From a virus, in IMG/VR virus record IMGVR_UViG_3300000227_000004, positions 17,564 through 75,273 of that record: a stretch of DNA of 57,710 bases; one strand, 5' to 3'. This document shows positions 35,701-44,256 of this stretch, one piece after another. The position numbers and the translations under genes were made by a program. The notes below the pieces were generated by a model that ran no database searches, had not been told where the DNA came from, and saw only the letters and a program-made list of their open reading frames with translations. How positions within the stretch are numbered: the stretch's first letter is position 1; each line of letters starts with the position of its first letter.

Positions 35701-38537
35701 ACTGCGACCGTCATTCGATGTCTGCCAGAGATAACTGTTACAGGAAGAGCATCGATTTTTAATGTCTTAGGTCGCAACAACTCTTCGTAGAGAAGGTTGC
35801 AGATCCTGTTCTGGTCATAACATAATTCGTCATTCAATGCACACATTTTTGCCACAACTTTCGTCGGCAACCAATAGTTGTCCATGTAGGAAATAAACAA
35901 GCAGCTTATTTTTTCTACATCGACTACTTGTTTTTCTGTAGGGATGACCCCGTCGCATACTTTTTTGAGCAAATAAAGTAGGGAGACTGGTATAGTGCTT
36001 TGTGTGCTCAGTTCTGCTGCGATGATATAATTAAACAAGCTACTTTCCTTATCAGGAAAGAACTGTGATAAAAACTCTGGAAAGAGTTTACAAGTTTTCC
36101 TAAACTCATCGTGAAAATATTGGCAAGCAAACTCGAATAAATTCATAGGCAGTTTTTTGTGCACATCGGTTGGAAAAGTTTCATTTAGCTTCTCAGTCTC
36201 TGCTACGTGTGCCAAATGCCTGTCCACTATTATGTCGCGAACTTTATGATCTTGATACTCTTTTAAGATCTGTTGGTATTTGCTCTTTACAAAATTTATC
36301 TGAGAGACAAAAGCCTTGTCAAGGCTCTCATTCCCAATTAGTTTTGAGCCAGGGACCATGTCTGCGTGCTCGAGTATACTGTCCGCAGCTGCTAGTAGCT
36401 CCGGATCTGACGCCATCGCCTCAAGTCTGGCGATAGATATGTCGGAGAGGAGGTGAGCAACTGAGGTTTGTCGTGTACTCATCAGATCTATTTTTTGTTT
36501 GTAGCTTCTGTGAAGTTCACAGATAGTTGACAGCGAGTAAAACGAGGATCTGTATCTGCCTAAATATTGTCCAAGAGCTTTGTCATTAAAGGGAAGGAAG
36601 TGCCCACTGGATAGCAGGGATGTGAACGCCTTGTATGTATTTGTATATCCGTCAATCGTAGCGATAGAGCTGATGCACGCAGTAGTGTCTAATATTGCAA
36701 CTACATTATTGTTGGCTAAGTATCTAACCGCGGAAACGAATCGTTCAAAGAATAATTGTCTATGCGGACTATGAAGTAAGTTTTTCTTAGCATAATATAT
36801 TTTATTCATTATTTTGCCTAGGCAAGTGCCACTAATGTCACTATTTTGAAGGTCTGAATCTAAAGGAATTAAGTAGACTGATTTCTCGCTGTCCGGCAGG
36901 TTATTATTAGATTTGCGAATGGCGCTTAGGCTGATTTTTTTGATTTTTCGATCTAATGGCAGTACAAAATAATCTATACTATCTTCTATGATGTGCTCGA
37001 AAAGGGGGGCCTCCATGACACTGAGCACCAAGTCTTTCATAGAGGGGATTATCTCTGGAGATGTGATTAGCCCACCCATACCGAGATCTATGTTTAGTTC
37101 TAACCAATCTTCTATCTCTGCATCTTCACCCGTCAATGCGTATGATGTTGCAAAAGCGATGCCCCTTCTTGTTAGATACTTACTGTTATCTTTCCTCTGA
37201 ATAACTAACGGAATGTGCGCCCCGCTAACATCATCACTGCCCGAATCTTTATCAGAAAGCATCTCCATAATTTTTACTATTGTGACACCACGACATATGT
37301 CTATGTCCACGGGCAGATCGGCGTTTTCTGAAATTAAGCACATGAGTTTGTGCGGGCATCGGTCGCAAATGCCTTGTTCATTACGCTTTTTGTAGGTATG
37401 ATCTAAATTAACCACTCGATCGTAGTTATCTACGCCATCCCAGTAAAGAGAGGCTAAGGAGATGATTGTGCTGTTGTAGTCCGCAGCCTTATTATCTGGG
37501 TATTCAGTTACTAAACGTATATTCTCCTGTATCCCACTTAGGCTTTGTGAAAACAGGCTGCCGGCCTCCAGGATGAGGCTAATCTTAGATGGCATCTGTA
37601 TTTTTTCATCTAAGTACTCTTTTAGCAGACCGGGGTTAGCCCCGATTGCCTGGCATAAATTGCCGTGTTGTCCTTTTATAAATATGTCAAACACTTTTTT
37701 GTCTACAAAGAGCGCATCAGTGTCGTTTAGTACGTGGTTACTGGCTGTAAGGGGTTGTTCTATCCGACCCCAACATGTGCTTGAAAAGAAGTATGTCAAT
37801 GAATCTGACAGGATTCTAGTAAGGTTAAATTTTGCAAAGTTGTTGTTATTTATGATGTTTTCCGTAAAGCTGACACTTTTACTATCCCCAGTTGAATACT
37901 GCATGCCTTCTGGGTATAACAAATCGGCCATAGATGTTACCGGGCAAATAAATATAAAGGGCTGTCTAGTAATAAACGGGGCTAACATAGTTGCGAGGCC
38001 AGTATCTATATTTCCCTCCAGGATTATCTCAGTTCCATCAAGCCACTTGCTCCCTGCCGCCTTCGTTTGCTCTAGCTCCGAGAGGGGGGATGGGTTATCT
38101 CTGGATGATGAAGATCCACGTCGTTCTGGGGGAGAGCATAGAACAGATCCTGCGGGAGATATGAGCTTATATGTCAGCACCATACCTTTCCCAAAGTACT
38201 TTTTTACTATTTTCTCACTCTCCCGCTGTAATATGTCCATGTCCCTTGCCAGTGGTGCAGACGCGGCCTCCCCAGATTCTATCTCAGTATCTCTATACAA
38301 TGATATTGCAAGCCCCTTACCGCACTGAGTAATAAAGAAGTGACCTTCTTCTGCAGGACGAGAGTATGCTGCTATCGCCTCTTTGAACGAAGATTGGAAG
38401 GAGTAAGCAGTGCTGCATCCCTGCAGTGATTGGTGCTTAGCCGTGAATATATTTCTATCGTAATAGACAGAATTTAAAACCTCGTTTCTGTTTAGTGCGA
38501 CGGTTTTAAGGTCATCATTTGTTAGTATCTTTTTCAT
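32715..38537 (-). CDS. Giant protein (1940 residues), unknown
   Basis: An uninterrupted 1940-codon frame starts behind GGAG and overlaps the upstream small gene by 23 bases. It is a soluble, mixed alpha/beta protein without signal peptide or clear membrane segments. A CDRCPHKLMC cysteine set near residue 390 may bind metal, and a disordered Ser/Pro/Gln stretch lies near residue 1330. I find no Walker, polymerase, nuclease or protease motif, and no long repeats. Placement in the early/replication half argues against a tail protein. An unrecognised polymerase or large host-takeover or virion-injected protein are options. Confidence 0.75.
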   Translation of the reverse strand: MKKILTNDDLKTVALNRNEVLNSVYYDRNIFTAKHQSLQGCSTAYSFQSSFKEAIAAYSRPAEEGHFFITQCGKGLAISLYRDTEIESGEAASAPLARDMDILQRESEKIVKKYFGKGMVLTYKLISPAGSVLCSPPERRGSSSSRDNPSPLSELEQTKAAGSKWLDGTEIILEGNIDTGLATMLAPFITRQPFIFICPVTSMADLLYPEGMQYSTGDSKSVSFTENIINNNNFAKFNLTRILSDSLTYFFSSTCWGRIEQPLTASNHVLNDTDALFVDKKVFDIFIKGQHGNLCQAIGANPGLLKEYLDEKIQMPSKISLILEAGSLFSQSLSGIQENIRLVTEYPDNKAADYNSTIISLASLYWDGVDNYDRVVNLDHTYKKRNEQGICDRCPHKLMCLISENADLPVDIDICRGVTIVKIMEMLSDKDSGSDDVSGAHIPLVIQRKDNSKYLTRRGIAFATSYALTGEDAEIEDWLELNIDLGMGGLITSPEIIPSMKDLVLSVMEAPLFEHIIEDSIDYFVLPLDRKIKKISLSAIRKSNNNLPDSEKSVYLIPLDSDLQNSDISGTCLGKIMNKIYYAKKNLLHSPHRQLFFERFVSAVRYLANNNVVAILDTTACISSIATIDGYTNTYKAFTSLLSSGHFLPFNDKALGQYLGRYRSSFYSLSTICELHRSYKQKIDLMSTRQTSVAHLLSDISIARLEAMASDPELLAAADSILEHADMVPGSKLIGNESLDKAFVSQINFVKSKYQQILKEYQDHKVRDIIVDRHLAHVAETEKLNETFPTDVHKKLPMNLFEFACQYFHDEFRKTCKLFPEFLSQFFPDKESSLFNYIIAAELSTQSTIPVSLLYLLKKVCDGVIPTEKQVVDVEKISCLFISYMDNYWLPTKVVAKMCALNDELCYDQNRICNLLYEELLRPKTLKIDALPVTVISGRHRMTVAVKLQGDIPHTIDSLWKSFTDDCITPVLPTSLDDAVAFLSKLINIEYDESKGVDLVNLSNEIKKEKLLEINSAKFGDNDYRSVLRLSVNSKIAQLSGYSFSTYPRDSVQHSPHASLTSYVGSGILYQTHIEDWTPKYQEGPACMPDTLYLASDIVESVSAAALVSLDYFVVDISYINVGDETCCLINRKTPSLDMAIRGLDRYVLEYKAPKTGDVVFKYEQLSDRRASLNNREWTKTDMRAIAHGHTSEIRGHRPMPQVSRRWCRLDGGVPDLAGMITAEVLRQKSYLNKKLRENNYHYFPDIDTDININNIYADHNVFTRINLREINPPDYKTNDSVSHFAKSKVLEAYGGGSNLVMWAQVAGRQDVLGDYWNGGELDSSSAPPSQSQDEPLSTGDGDIAIKSLMDRELEKSRCFLPKINWEKIFLHIHSQEEKVPITTMSIAGLSKGERVKVSTTPAGILKDVFIDIVDDIVILHWSWFADIDSDRLLSLYKRHKRIYEYSYGVSLCQDGPRRECGGELRSEKIRIQVRGDKYDILDGPYGEQLDLSAEDMKEHIHNFILMAMSPAYLALLNEKVQQVSLLVKRPLPVVSYAMLKTNPNVRQHTLTWQQRGMSAFYVGEESAGTKNYIQKYYSLEKSDTTALASGTSGFSETIHDTAWASSPVEIRRTKPSGGGFTNEGTTFSPEKISVIFPVHESRQTKLANAKGQFLRGRGSRDGSASADDIRSVLLEYRIVRDELRRVSKALKNKLIGTGPAEGSSYESVFGDAWTANSVTVLITNHISRIKEIIEEEGDSTSQLDNYDLHKKVRSFIEEIIPVVSTPIAELSNGLMTIVNNTARDELVGSQHPRHLRTLPITRHLMSATCGGRVYELDTHHHRLFARVVTTSILRVFSGTEPRSLNTGRYTEDCVKGTILRILRSALVICVAKQIIREITLKVRELVTKSVSHKDQTKRYPVVLDKLFDRYLPSKVLLLSFEPQHTNFKKFCDELEELGI

Positions 38538-39075
38538 ATATTAGCTCCTTTGATTGTCCACCCTCTAACGGATAGGATACTTCCACTGCCCCGTTGTCAA
38601 GCAGACTAACATCCAGCTCCGCGCCAGCTATTATTTTTATTTTTGGAGAAAAAGTAAGTTCATAAACGTTCTTTCCGTTCTTAGCCGCCCATAAATAGTC
38701 CACATCTAAGCCTACTTTTTCAGCAGTCGCCCCAGTGATATGGGCGAGTTGCACCATTTTTGCAGTCCCTCCAGAAGTCACAATATGTATGTTACTCGGG
38801 GATGCTCTTATTATTGTCGACAAAACATACCTGATCACACACAGAAACTCTTTGTTGCCGTAAAACGGGTTGTCTATTGGAATGGGTATGACCATTGAGC
38901 TCCTGGTAAGAGGGGCCGCTATCTTAGTTACATTTGAAAATGTCTTAGGGTAAAGTATTATCGAATGTGTGACATAGTATTTTTTAATATGCTGCACAAA
39001 TGCAGAAAAGTAATCCTCTTTCTGCGTTGCTGTTTGCCCCGTGGGGAAGATCATTACAGATGAAGGTCTTTTCAT
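38515..39075 (-). CDS. Rossmann-like protein with CARF-type signature
   Basis: This 186-residue protein starts with a strand and turn (VMIFPTGQTATQKEDYF), then a helix and a strand (HSIILYPKTF). Residues 96-107 read IHIVTSGGTAKM, followed by a helix and VGLDVDYLWAA. A strand ending in TGGTK/M-like residues, then a helix and a Tyr-containing strand, is the signature of CARF domains that bind cyclic oligoadenylates. No effector domain is visible, so it could be a sensor or a sponge/ring-nuclease type protein. A phosphoribosyltransferase-like Rossmann fold is the main alternative. It overlaps the giant gene. Confidence 0.55.
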   Translation of the reverse strand: MKRPSSVMIFPTGQTATQKEDYFSAFVQHIKKYYVTHSIILYPKTFSNVTKIAAPLTRSSMVIPIPIDNPFYGNKEFLCVIRYVLSTIIRASPSNIHIVTSGGTAKMVQLAHITGATAEKVGLDVDYLWAAKNGKNVYELTFSPKIKIIAGAELDVSLLDNGAVEVSYPLEGGQSKELIYEKDTNK

Positions 39076-39077
39076 TG

Positions 39078-39659
39078 TTATTTACCAACTTTTCCAGGAA
39101 CTACTTTCCCACCGAAGGCCACTGCGTTATGCAAGAACAATATTTTTTGGCCCGGCTTAGGCGCAGGGGCAGAATGATAGTTCGGATGAATCTCTACCTT
39201 ATTTTCACTCTCTGTAAAAACTATCATGAATGGTTCTTCAACGTAGTTTTCTATGAGAATTTTTCTCTCGTTAGCGTCTGCCTGCGCAGTAGCCACAGGC
39301 TTCGGAACTTCTCTCGATCTGACTGGAGGTGCTGGGTCTTGAGTGGGGGGTGGCGCCTTTGCATACAGCCCCACACTCGGTATAGAAGTATTCTTGCAGA
39401 ATTTTGCAAAGGCGGCTTTGTCCATATCAATGGCAGCCAGTATTTTATCCAAGCTACTATCTGGGATATCTTCGAACATGCCCTCTAGAAAGGCCTTAAG
39501 TCTGAGGTCAGAAAGGTCAGCCACGTTGGCTAGGTCTTTCTGTGTAACGCTTTTACCGTCTTTTTTGTAGTTATTAACGAGTTTTTTAACTAGCTCACCG
39601 CGAGTTTTTATCTCTTTGGTGTTTCTTAGTATTAACCCTTCGTACCATTTTGCTGGCAT
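39078..39659 (-). CDS. Hypothetical protein with HTH-like N-terminus
   Basis: The product (193 residues) has a basic helical N-terminal region with SVTQKDLANVADLSDLRLK, resembling a helix-turn-helix. A Pro-rich linker (about 105-130) and a small beta-rich C-terminal domain (ILIENYVEEPFMIVFTE, KILFLHNAVAFGGKVVPG) follow. It starts behind AAGGAG inside the end of the helicase gene (28-base overlap). DNA binding or transcription control is possible but not demonstrated. Confidence 0.55.
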   Translation of the reverse strand: MPAKWYEGLILRNTKEIKTRGELVKKLVNNYKKDGKSVTQKDLANVADLSDLRLKAFLEGMFEDIPDSSLDKILAAIDMDKAAFAKFCKNTSIPSVGLYAKAPPPTQDPAPPVRSREVPKPVATAQADANERKILIENYVEEPFMIVFTESENKVEIHPNYHSAPAPKPGQKILFLHNAVAFGGKVVPGKVGK

Positions 39660-41341
39660 AAAATGCTCTCCTTGGTCAGTTTTGTTGTTTCGAGATCAAT
39701 GATTTTTGGCAAATCGGTCTGGATGTTCACGTCTCCTATTATGTAATGACTCCTGACCGAGAATGTTTCGATTATAGTCTTCGTTCTTTTCTTGCTGCTT
39801 CTCTCCAAGCCGCGGATTTTGTTGTCAACAAAATCTATGACAAAAGCTACCTGCTTCCCGTGCGCAGATCGCACCACCCTACCAGCACGCTGTATTATTG
39901 TAACAGAGCTTTCAAAAGGAGTTGGGAAAAGTATCGCGTCTAAATTGGGGATGTCAACGCCTTCATCCAAAGTTGTTGTTGCCAAAATCACTTTGTTTTC
40001 TTTTTTAATAGTATCTTCTAATATTTTTGCCCTAGCTGCGGCCTTAGTCTCTCCGATGATTGAGGCGTTTTTTATACCCATACTATCTAGGTTCATCTGC
40101 AACGCTTCAATTAGCCAAAGGTGATTTCCACAAACTACTGCAGAAGTTAGACCTTTAGAGGCCAAGACACGCAGCACGTTTATTACTGCACTAAATCTGC
40201 CAGGTTCAGCTAGAAGTTCTTTGTAAAACTCCGAGTTATGGAAAGAGAAATTATTTAACTTGTCCACTGAATCTGGGAATAAGTAGCCCTCGACATTTAC
40301 TTTTAATAAAGATATTTCTGCTAAGTGCTGAGACACACTAGATTTTCCCACCATCACTTTCCTTTCTGAGAAAAGACCTTCCAGCATTAATACTTGTCCA
40401 TCAGTCCTGTTTGGGGTAGCGCTGCAGCCATATACAACTGACGCACCAAGCGACGAAACTATGTTATAGTATGAGAACGTAGGAGCCACATGAGCCTCGT
40501 CCACTACGACCATTGACTGAGGACTCTTCATGTTTTCATCCCCGAAACCGAGGTCTCGCAGCCCCTCTTTGTGCTTAGATTTTATCAGAGGCGGCGGGAT
40601 TGGGAGGGATGCTACTTTTTGGCCTGTTATCAAATCTGGGACGGGCTTACTCAACACAATCGCTTCATTGTAATCTGTAGCGTTTGCTAAAGACTTAAAC
40701 GAGGCAATCAGTACGTTGGAATCTTTGTCCCCGCAGGTCAATGTTCCACTTGCCAACGTGCTGGGAGCCTTCCCTGTAACAATCTTTAGCGCCTTCTCCC
40801 ATTGCGGGATTAGCATTAATCTGTGACAAAGTATTATTGTTGGAAATGAGAAGTGTTTTATGGCGCCTGACATAGTCATAGTTTTACCACTACCTGTCAT
40901 GGCGACTAGCAATCCTCGCTTGTTTTGCACTAATGAGTTGACACTGGCCTGCTGGTACTCTCTAAGTATGTTTAGCTTTTGCGGAATTTTTTCAAATACT
41001 GACATAGTCTCCTGTGAGAGATCCTTGTATCTACCTGTGGAGTCATGCACATAAACTACTCGTGTCGATATAGATCTTAACACCTTCCGTAGCAGGCCCA
41101 ACGGCACTCCAGTGTATCCCATAACTCCCGGGCAGTTACTTACTGGAGTGGCGGCCATTAAGTATCTTGGTAAATAACTTGGCACTGTCCATCCCATAAC
41201 TCTGCTCATTTTCTCTGCATGAACTAATCTGGGGTTTTTCTCCATTAACACCTGCCGGGCCATTGCAGCAAGCACGGGCTCGTCAGATTCATCTTGAGAA
41301 AGTACATCAAAGCTATTATAATATATATTAATCCTGATCAT
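39632..41341 (-). CDS. SF2 DNA helicase
   Basis: The product (about 569 residues) is an ATP-dependent superfamily 2 helicase likely acting in replication or recombination, similar in layout to UvsW/XPB-type enzymes. Motifs are Q-like REYQQASVNSL, Walker A MTGSGKT, VVVDEAHV (DEAH box), YGCSATPNRTDGQ (motif III), then DEGVDIPNLDAI and QRAGRVVR (motifs V and VI). ATG 41341 is preferred because GGAG lies six bases before it; an in-frame ATG at 41353 lacks a ribosome site. The 5' coding region contains the promoter of the opposite-strand gene at 41354. Confidence 0.92.
   Translation of the reverse strand: MIRINIYYNSFDVLSQDESDEPVLAAMARQVLMEKNPRLVHAEKMSRVMGWTVPSYLPRYLMAATPVSNCPGVMGYTGVPLGLLRKVLRSISTRVVYVHDSTGRYKDLSQETMSVFEKIPQKLNILREYQQASVNSLVQNKRGLLVAMTGSGKTMTMSGAIKHFSFPTIILCHRLMLIPQWEKALKIVTGKAPSTLASGTLTCGDKDSNVLIASFKSLANATDYNEAIVLSKPVPDLITGQKVASLPIPPPLIKSKHKEGLRDLGFGDENMKSPQSMVVVDEAHVAPTFSYYNIVSSLGASVVYGCSATPNRTDGQVLMLEGLFSERKVMVGKSSVSQHLAEISLLKVNVEGYLFPDSVDKLNNFSFHNSEFYKELLAEPGRFSAVINVLRVLASKGLTSAVVCGNHLWLIEALQMNLDSMGIKNASIIGETKAAARAKILEDTIKKENKVILATTTLDEGVDIPNLDAILFPTPFESSVTIIQRAGRVVRSAHGKQVAFVIDFVDNKIRGLERSSKKRTKTIIETFSVRSHYIIGDVNIQTDLPKIIDLETTKLTKESILCQQNGTKG
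41294..41322 (+). promoter_or_regulatory. Consensus sigma70 promoter inside helicase gene
   Basis: On the + strand TTGAGA (41294-41299), a 17-base spacer and a perfect TATAAT (41317-41322) lie about 30 bases before ATG 41354. It runs against the helicase gene and supports the small + strand gene as real. Confidence 0.7.
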
Positions 41342-41353
41342 TGGAGACTCCAT

Positions 41354-41653
41354 ATGTTGTTAGAACTCATCAAAGCCGCTATCACCAAAGAAGCCGCTAG
41401 CAAACTTAATGCTATTACTAAGTCCATCCCGCTAAGCAATAGTCAGAGTAATAAAAAACTAGATAAAATATCGCCTCCTAAGCAACCAAAGGCCACTGCC
41501 CCGTCAAGCTTAAGTGGCATGGATCTCATGGCCCCTCCTACTAACCCACAGGGCAATATGAAAACTCCAGGAATGGCCTACGTAGACAACATGGTCTCGG
41601 CCCCAGCTCCAGCCTTAGTAACAGAACTTAAGGCAGTGAATGCCGGCAGTTAA
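41354..41653 (+). CDS. Lone + strand gene wedged in - strand operon
   Basis: The upstream frame extends to 41294, but ATG 41354 follows GGAG by seven bases and gives 99 residues. The N-terminal 25 residues form an amphipathic helix (LLELIKAAITKEAASKLNAI). The rest is Ser/Pro/Ala/Lys-rich and probably disordered (PPTNPQGNMKTPGMAYVDN). It exactly fills the gap between the helicase start and the polymerase stop. Its composition recalls the small virion proteins at the start of the window. Function unknown. Confidence 0.7.
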   Translation: MLLELIKAAITKEAASKLNAITKSIPLSNSQSNKKLDKISPPKQPKATAPSSLSGMDLMAPPTNPQGNMKTPGMAYVDNMVSAPAPALVTELKAVNAGS

Positions 41654-44256
41654 AAACTACTTAAGTATTTCTCAACCGACATAGTACTCCCCCAGTTATC
41701 TCCAACACTTATACCCACAGACATACTCAGGCATTCTGGGAAGCGATACTTAGTGTATAGTGGGATATCTTTTGTCATCCCAGCCTCTATGGCAGATATA
41801 GTCTGCAGAATATTATCTTTATTTTTTGGGCAGATCGCTAGGATTTCATCATGTATAAAGCCAATGATTTTTGCCTGAAAGGGCAACTCACGCATTCTCG
41901 CACTTGCGTATATGCCCCCCTGCTTGGTCATCTCGGCTGCCGATCCCTGTATAGGATGGTTTTGACTTCGTCTCAGGCACGACATCAGAGTTTTATAGTG
42001 CTCATACCCGTACTTTAGGCCCTCTATCGACAAGTCTTCTCTTACAAAGGGCTCACGACTGAAAAGACTATCTGCGCTATTTATTGGAATTGTAGGATCT
42101 AGTGGCGTGTAATACCGTCTACGGCCTAGGACATCTTCTGAGTATCCATTTTTAATTGCAAACGAATACTTCTCTCTGATCCAAGGTTTTATTCCTGGGA
42201 ATGCAGAAAAATAATCCTGGAATATCTGCTTAGCAGACTCCAAAGTAATCCCAGTTCTTTGAGCGAGAGTGGGCTCAGATCCACCGTAAACTAGCAAAAA
42301 CGTTACAGCCTTTGCAATGTTTCTTAGCTTAGGGAATTTTGCCTTAATTTCCCATATTGGCGTATCTCCAATTTGTGCAGCAAACACTTTACTGGTTACT
42401 AAATCATGAACTTCTATTCGTCTACAGTAGTCAGGTGTCCCAATGCTTGGGGTTATCTTTGGGCAGTGGTGTTTATCGTGAATTTTACTACACTTATAAC
42501 ACGGGTTATATGCCCTGAGAAGGTACTCATCAAGGCAGCTGGCTGCCAGTATAACTACTTCCTGCCCAGAATAGTCAACTGATATTATACAGTATCCGTC
42601 CGGGGGGATAATTGCTCGTCTTATCAAATCTGAAGCTTTTTTCGGCAAATTCTGGAGATTTGGGTTTGTACATGAGATTCTGCCGGTTTCAGCAACGGTC
42701 TGTAGAAAAGACGGGTGGACATTATTAGTGACTGGATTCAGCCTTTCTATGAATGAAAGCGTGTAGGTGCTTTCTAGCTTTTTAAGCCCCCGCCGCTCAA
42801 GTATCTTTCCAAGTATTGGATCTCCAGTCTTTTCGGCGAGCTTCTCCAGTGCCTCTACGTCCACTGATGGGCTTCCTGATCCTGTTTTCTTCTCCGGAGT
42901 ATAATTTTTGACAGTATACAGTTCGTTGCACAACTGGGCTGCTGAATCTACATTTATGCCGTTTAGCGCAGCTGACAATTCAACTCCCATTTCGTCCACT
43001 TGCTTTCTAAGCCGTAGATTCAATTCTGTCAAGTACTCCCGGTCAAGACCAAAACCAGTGAGTTCAGCTTCAGCCAATACTTTCAGAAATGGCATATCCA
43101 CATCTTTGAGGAGATACTTAAAGTCTTTGTACAATGGCCACATTTGGGCCATCATTAGCAGCGCCTCATTGCAACAGTCCTTCACACAATAATTAGCTAT
43201 CTTGTTTATGGGCACTGACGGAAGAGCTTTGAAGAAAGATTTCCCCTCTTTCCACTCCTCAATCATAGGAAAGCGATCGGCCACCGAACTCCCTAAGTTA
43301 AACCGACCACTCAGTCGGCAGTCTAGTATGTATTCACCTATCATTGTGTCTAAAAGCAAATCTAATGATACTGAGAAATTAGTTTTAAAGAACTGGTACT
43401 CAAATTTAGCGTTATGTGCTACTATTTTTCGCTTCACCAATATTTCATGCACAAATTCGTGGATTTTTGACTTAGGTAGTATCTTTGCGTAAGTTATGTC
43501 TTCGGTTGACTTAATGCCTTCTGAGGAGAATGATGCCTGGTAGTCTAGCTGCCCCCCGATAGGCTGCTTACACGGAATGTAAAAACCTTCAGATGCATCT
43601 ACGCAAAGCCCGATACCTAGTATGTCACTAGTATATGGGTCTAGTCCAGACGTTTCTATATCTATAATTATGGGGTATGCTTTCTCTGTAATTTTTGAGA
43701 CTAGCTTGGATAAAGTGGCGTCGTCATGCACTACATGCACTTTACAAGGCATCCCCTGTGCTGTTAGTACGTATTTCTCAATTATGTCTTTAATTATTTT
43801 TCCAATTTTTTCCAGATCAACGTCACTAGCTACCGCACCGGACGCCAGCAAAGATTCATAGTCTCGTTTTATTAAATCTTCCAATAAATAGCCCTCTGTG
43901 GCATTTTTAGCGTATAGCACTGTTTCTTGGGCAAGAGCTGCGCTACCATTGGTTGAGAAGACAGTCATTGTGTGTGGTGCGCTCTTGGCGTTAATAAATC
44001 GGTTATATTTAAGTGCTGCGTTTAAATCGCTGATCTTTGGCTGAGATAAATGCCTGCTGTTAGGCACCAGCAGGTTAAATAGTCGAGATATGTCCGCCAA
44101 ATTTTTTGGAAGGGAGGCGGAAACAAGCTGTATGACTCTGTCCAATCCTGCCGGATATGGCAGAAAGCCAAGCCCAGGAACAGACACGGTAGTGCGCGGC
44201 ACCACCCCCACTTCTACCCGGTGTCTTGGCCTCTTAATTATGTCTGACAATGTCAT
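41650..44256 (-). CDS. polA: DNA polymerase, family A, with 3'-5' exonuclease
   Basis: The product (868 residues) is the likely phage replicative polymerase. Exonuclease motifs are IDIETSGLDP (D199, E201), HNAKFEYQFF and YCVKDCCNEA. Polymerase motif A is SVDYSGQE (D561), motif B RNIAKAVTFLLVYG (645-658) and motif C FIHDEIL (H802, D803, E804). Between motifs A and B about 35 extra residues contain CYKCSKIHDKHHC and a later C611, a possible zinc site not usual in this family. No 5' nuclease domain is evident. It starts behind AAGGAG, overlapping the reverse transcriptase stop by four bases. Confidence 0.97.
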   Translation of the reverse strand: MTLSDIIKRPRHRVEVGVVPRTTVSVPGLGFLPYPAGLDRVIQLVSASLPKNLADISRLFNLLVPNSRHLSQPKISDLNAALKYNRFINAKSAPHTMTVFSTNGSAALAQETVLYAKNATEGYLLEDLIKRDYESLLASGAVASDVDLEKIGKIIKDIIEKYVLTAQGMPCKVHVVHDDATLSKLVSKITEKAYPIIIDIETSGLDPYTSDILGIGLCVDASEGFYIPCKQPIGGQLDYQASFSSEGIKSTEDITYAKILPKSKIHEFVHEILVKRKIVAHNAKFEYQFFKTNFSVSLDLLLDTMIGEYILDCRLSGRFNLGSSVADRFPMIEEWKEGKSFFKALPSVPINKIANYCVKDCCNEALLMMAQMWPLYKDFKYLLKDVDMPFLKVLAEAELTGFGLDREYLTELNLRLRKQVDEMGVELSAALNGINVDSAAQLCNELYTVKNYTPEKKTGSGSPSVDVEALEKLAEKTGDPILGKILERRGLKKLESTYTLSFIERLNPVTNNVHPSFLQTVAETGRISCTNPNLQNLPKKASDLIRRAIIPPDGYCIISVDYSGQEVVILAASCLDEYLLRAYNPCYKCSKIHDKHHCPKITPSIGTPDYCRRIEVHDLVTSKVFAAQIGDTPIWEIKAKFPKLRNIAKAVTFLLVYGGSEPTLAQRTGITLESAKQIFQDYFSAFPGIKPWIREKYSFAIKNGYSEDVLGRRRYYTPLDPTIPINSADSLFSREPFVREDLSIEGLKYGYEHYKTLMSCLRRSQNHPIQGSAAEMTKQGGIYASARMRELPFQAKIIGFIHDEILAICPKNKDNILQTISAIEAGMTKDIPLYTKYRFPECLSMSVGISVGDNWGSTMSVEKYLSSF

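Noticed and set aside
37573-38328. 251-residue open frame antisense to the giant gene
   Set aside because: It lies wholly inside the 1940-codon gene, has no ribosome site, and its composition is that of a reverse-strand shadow.
32715-38537. Virion or early RNA polymerase
   Set aside because: Size invites the idea, but I could not find T7-type or multi-subunit polymerase catalytic motifs in it.
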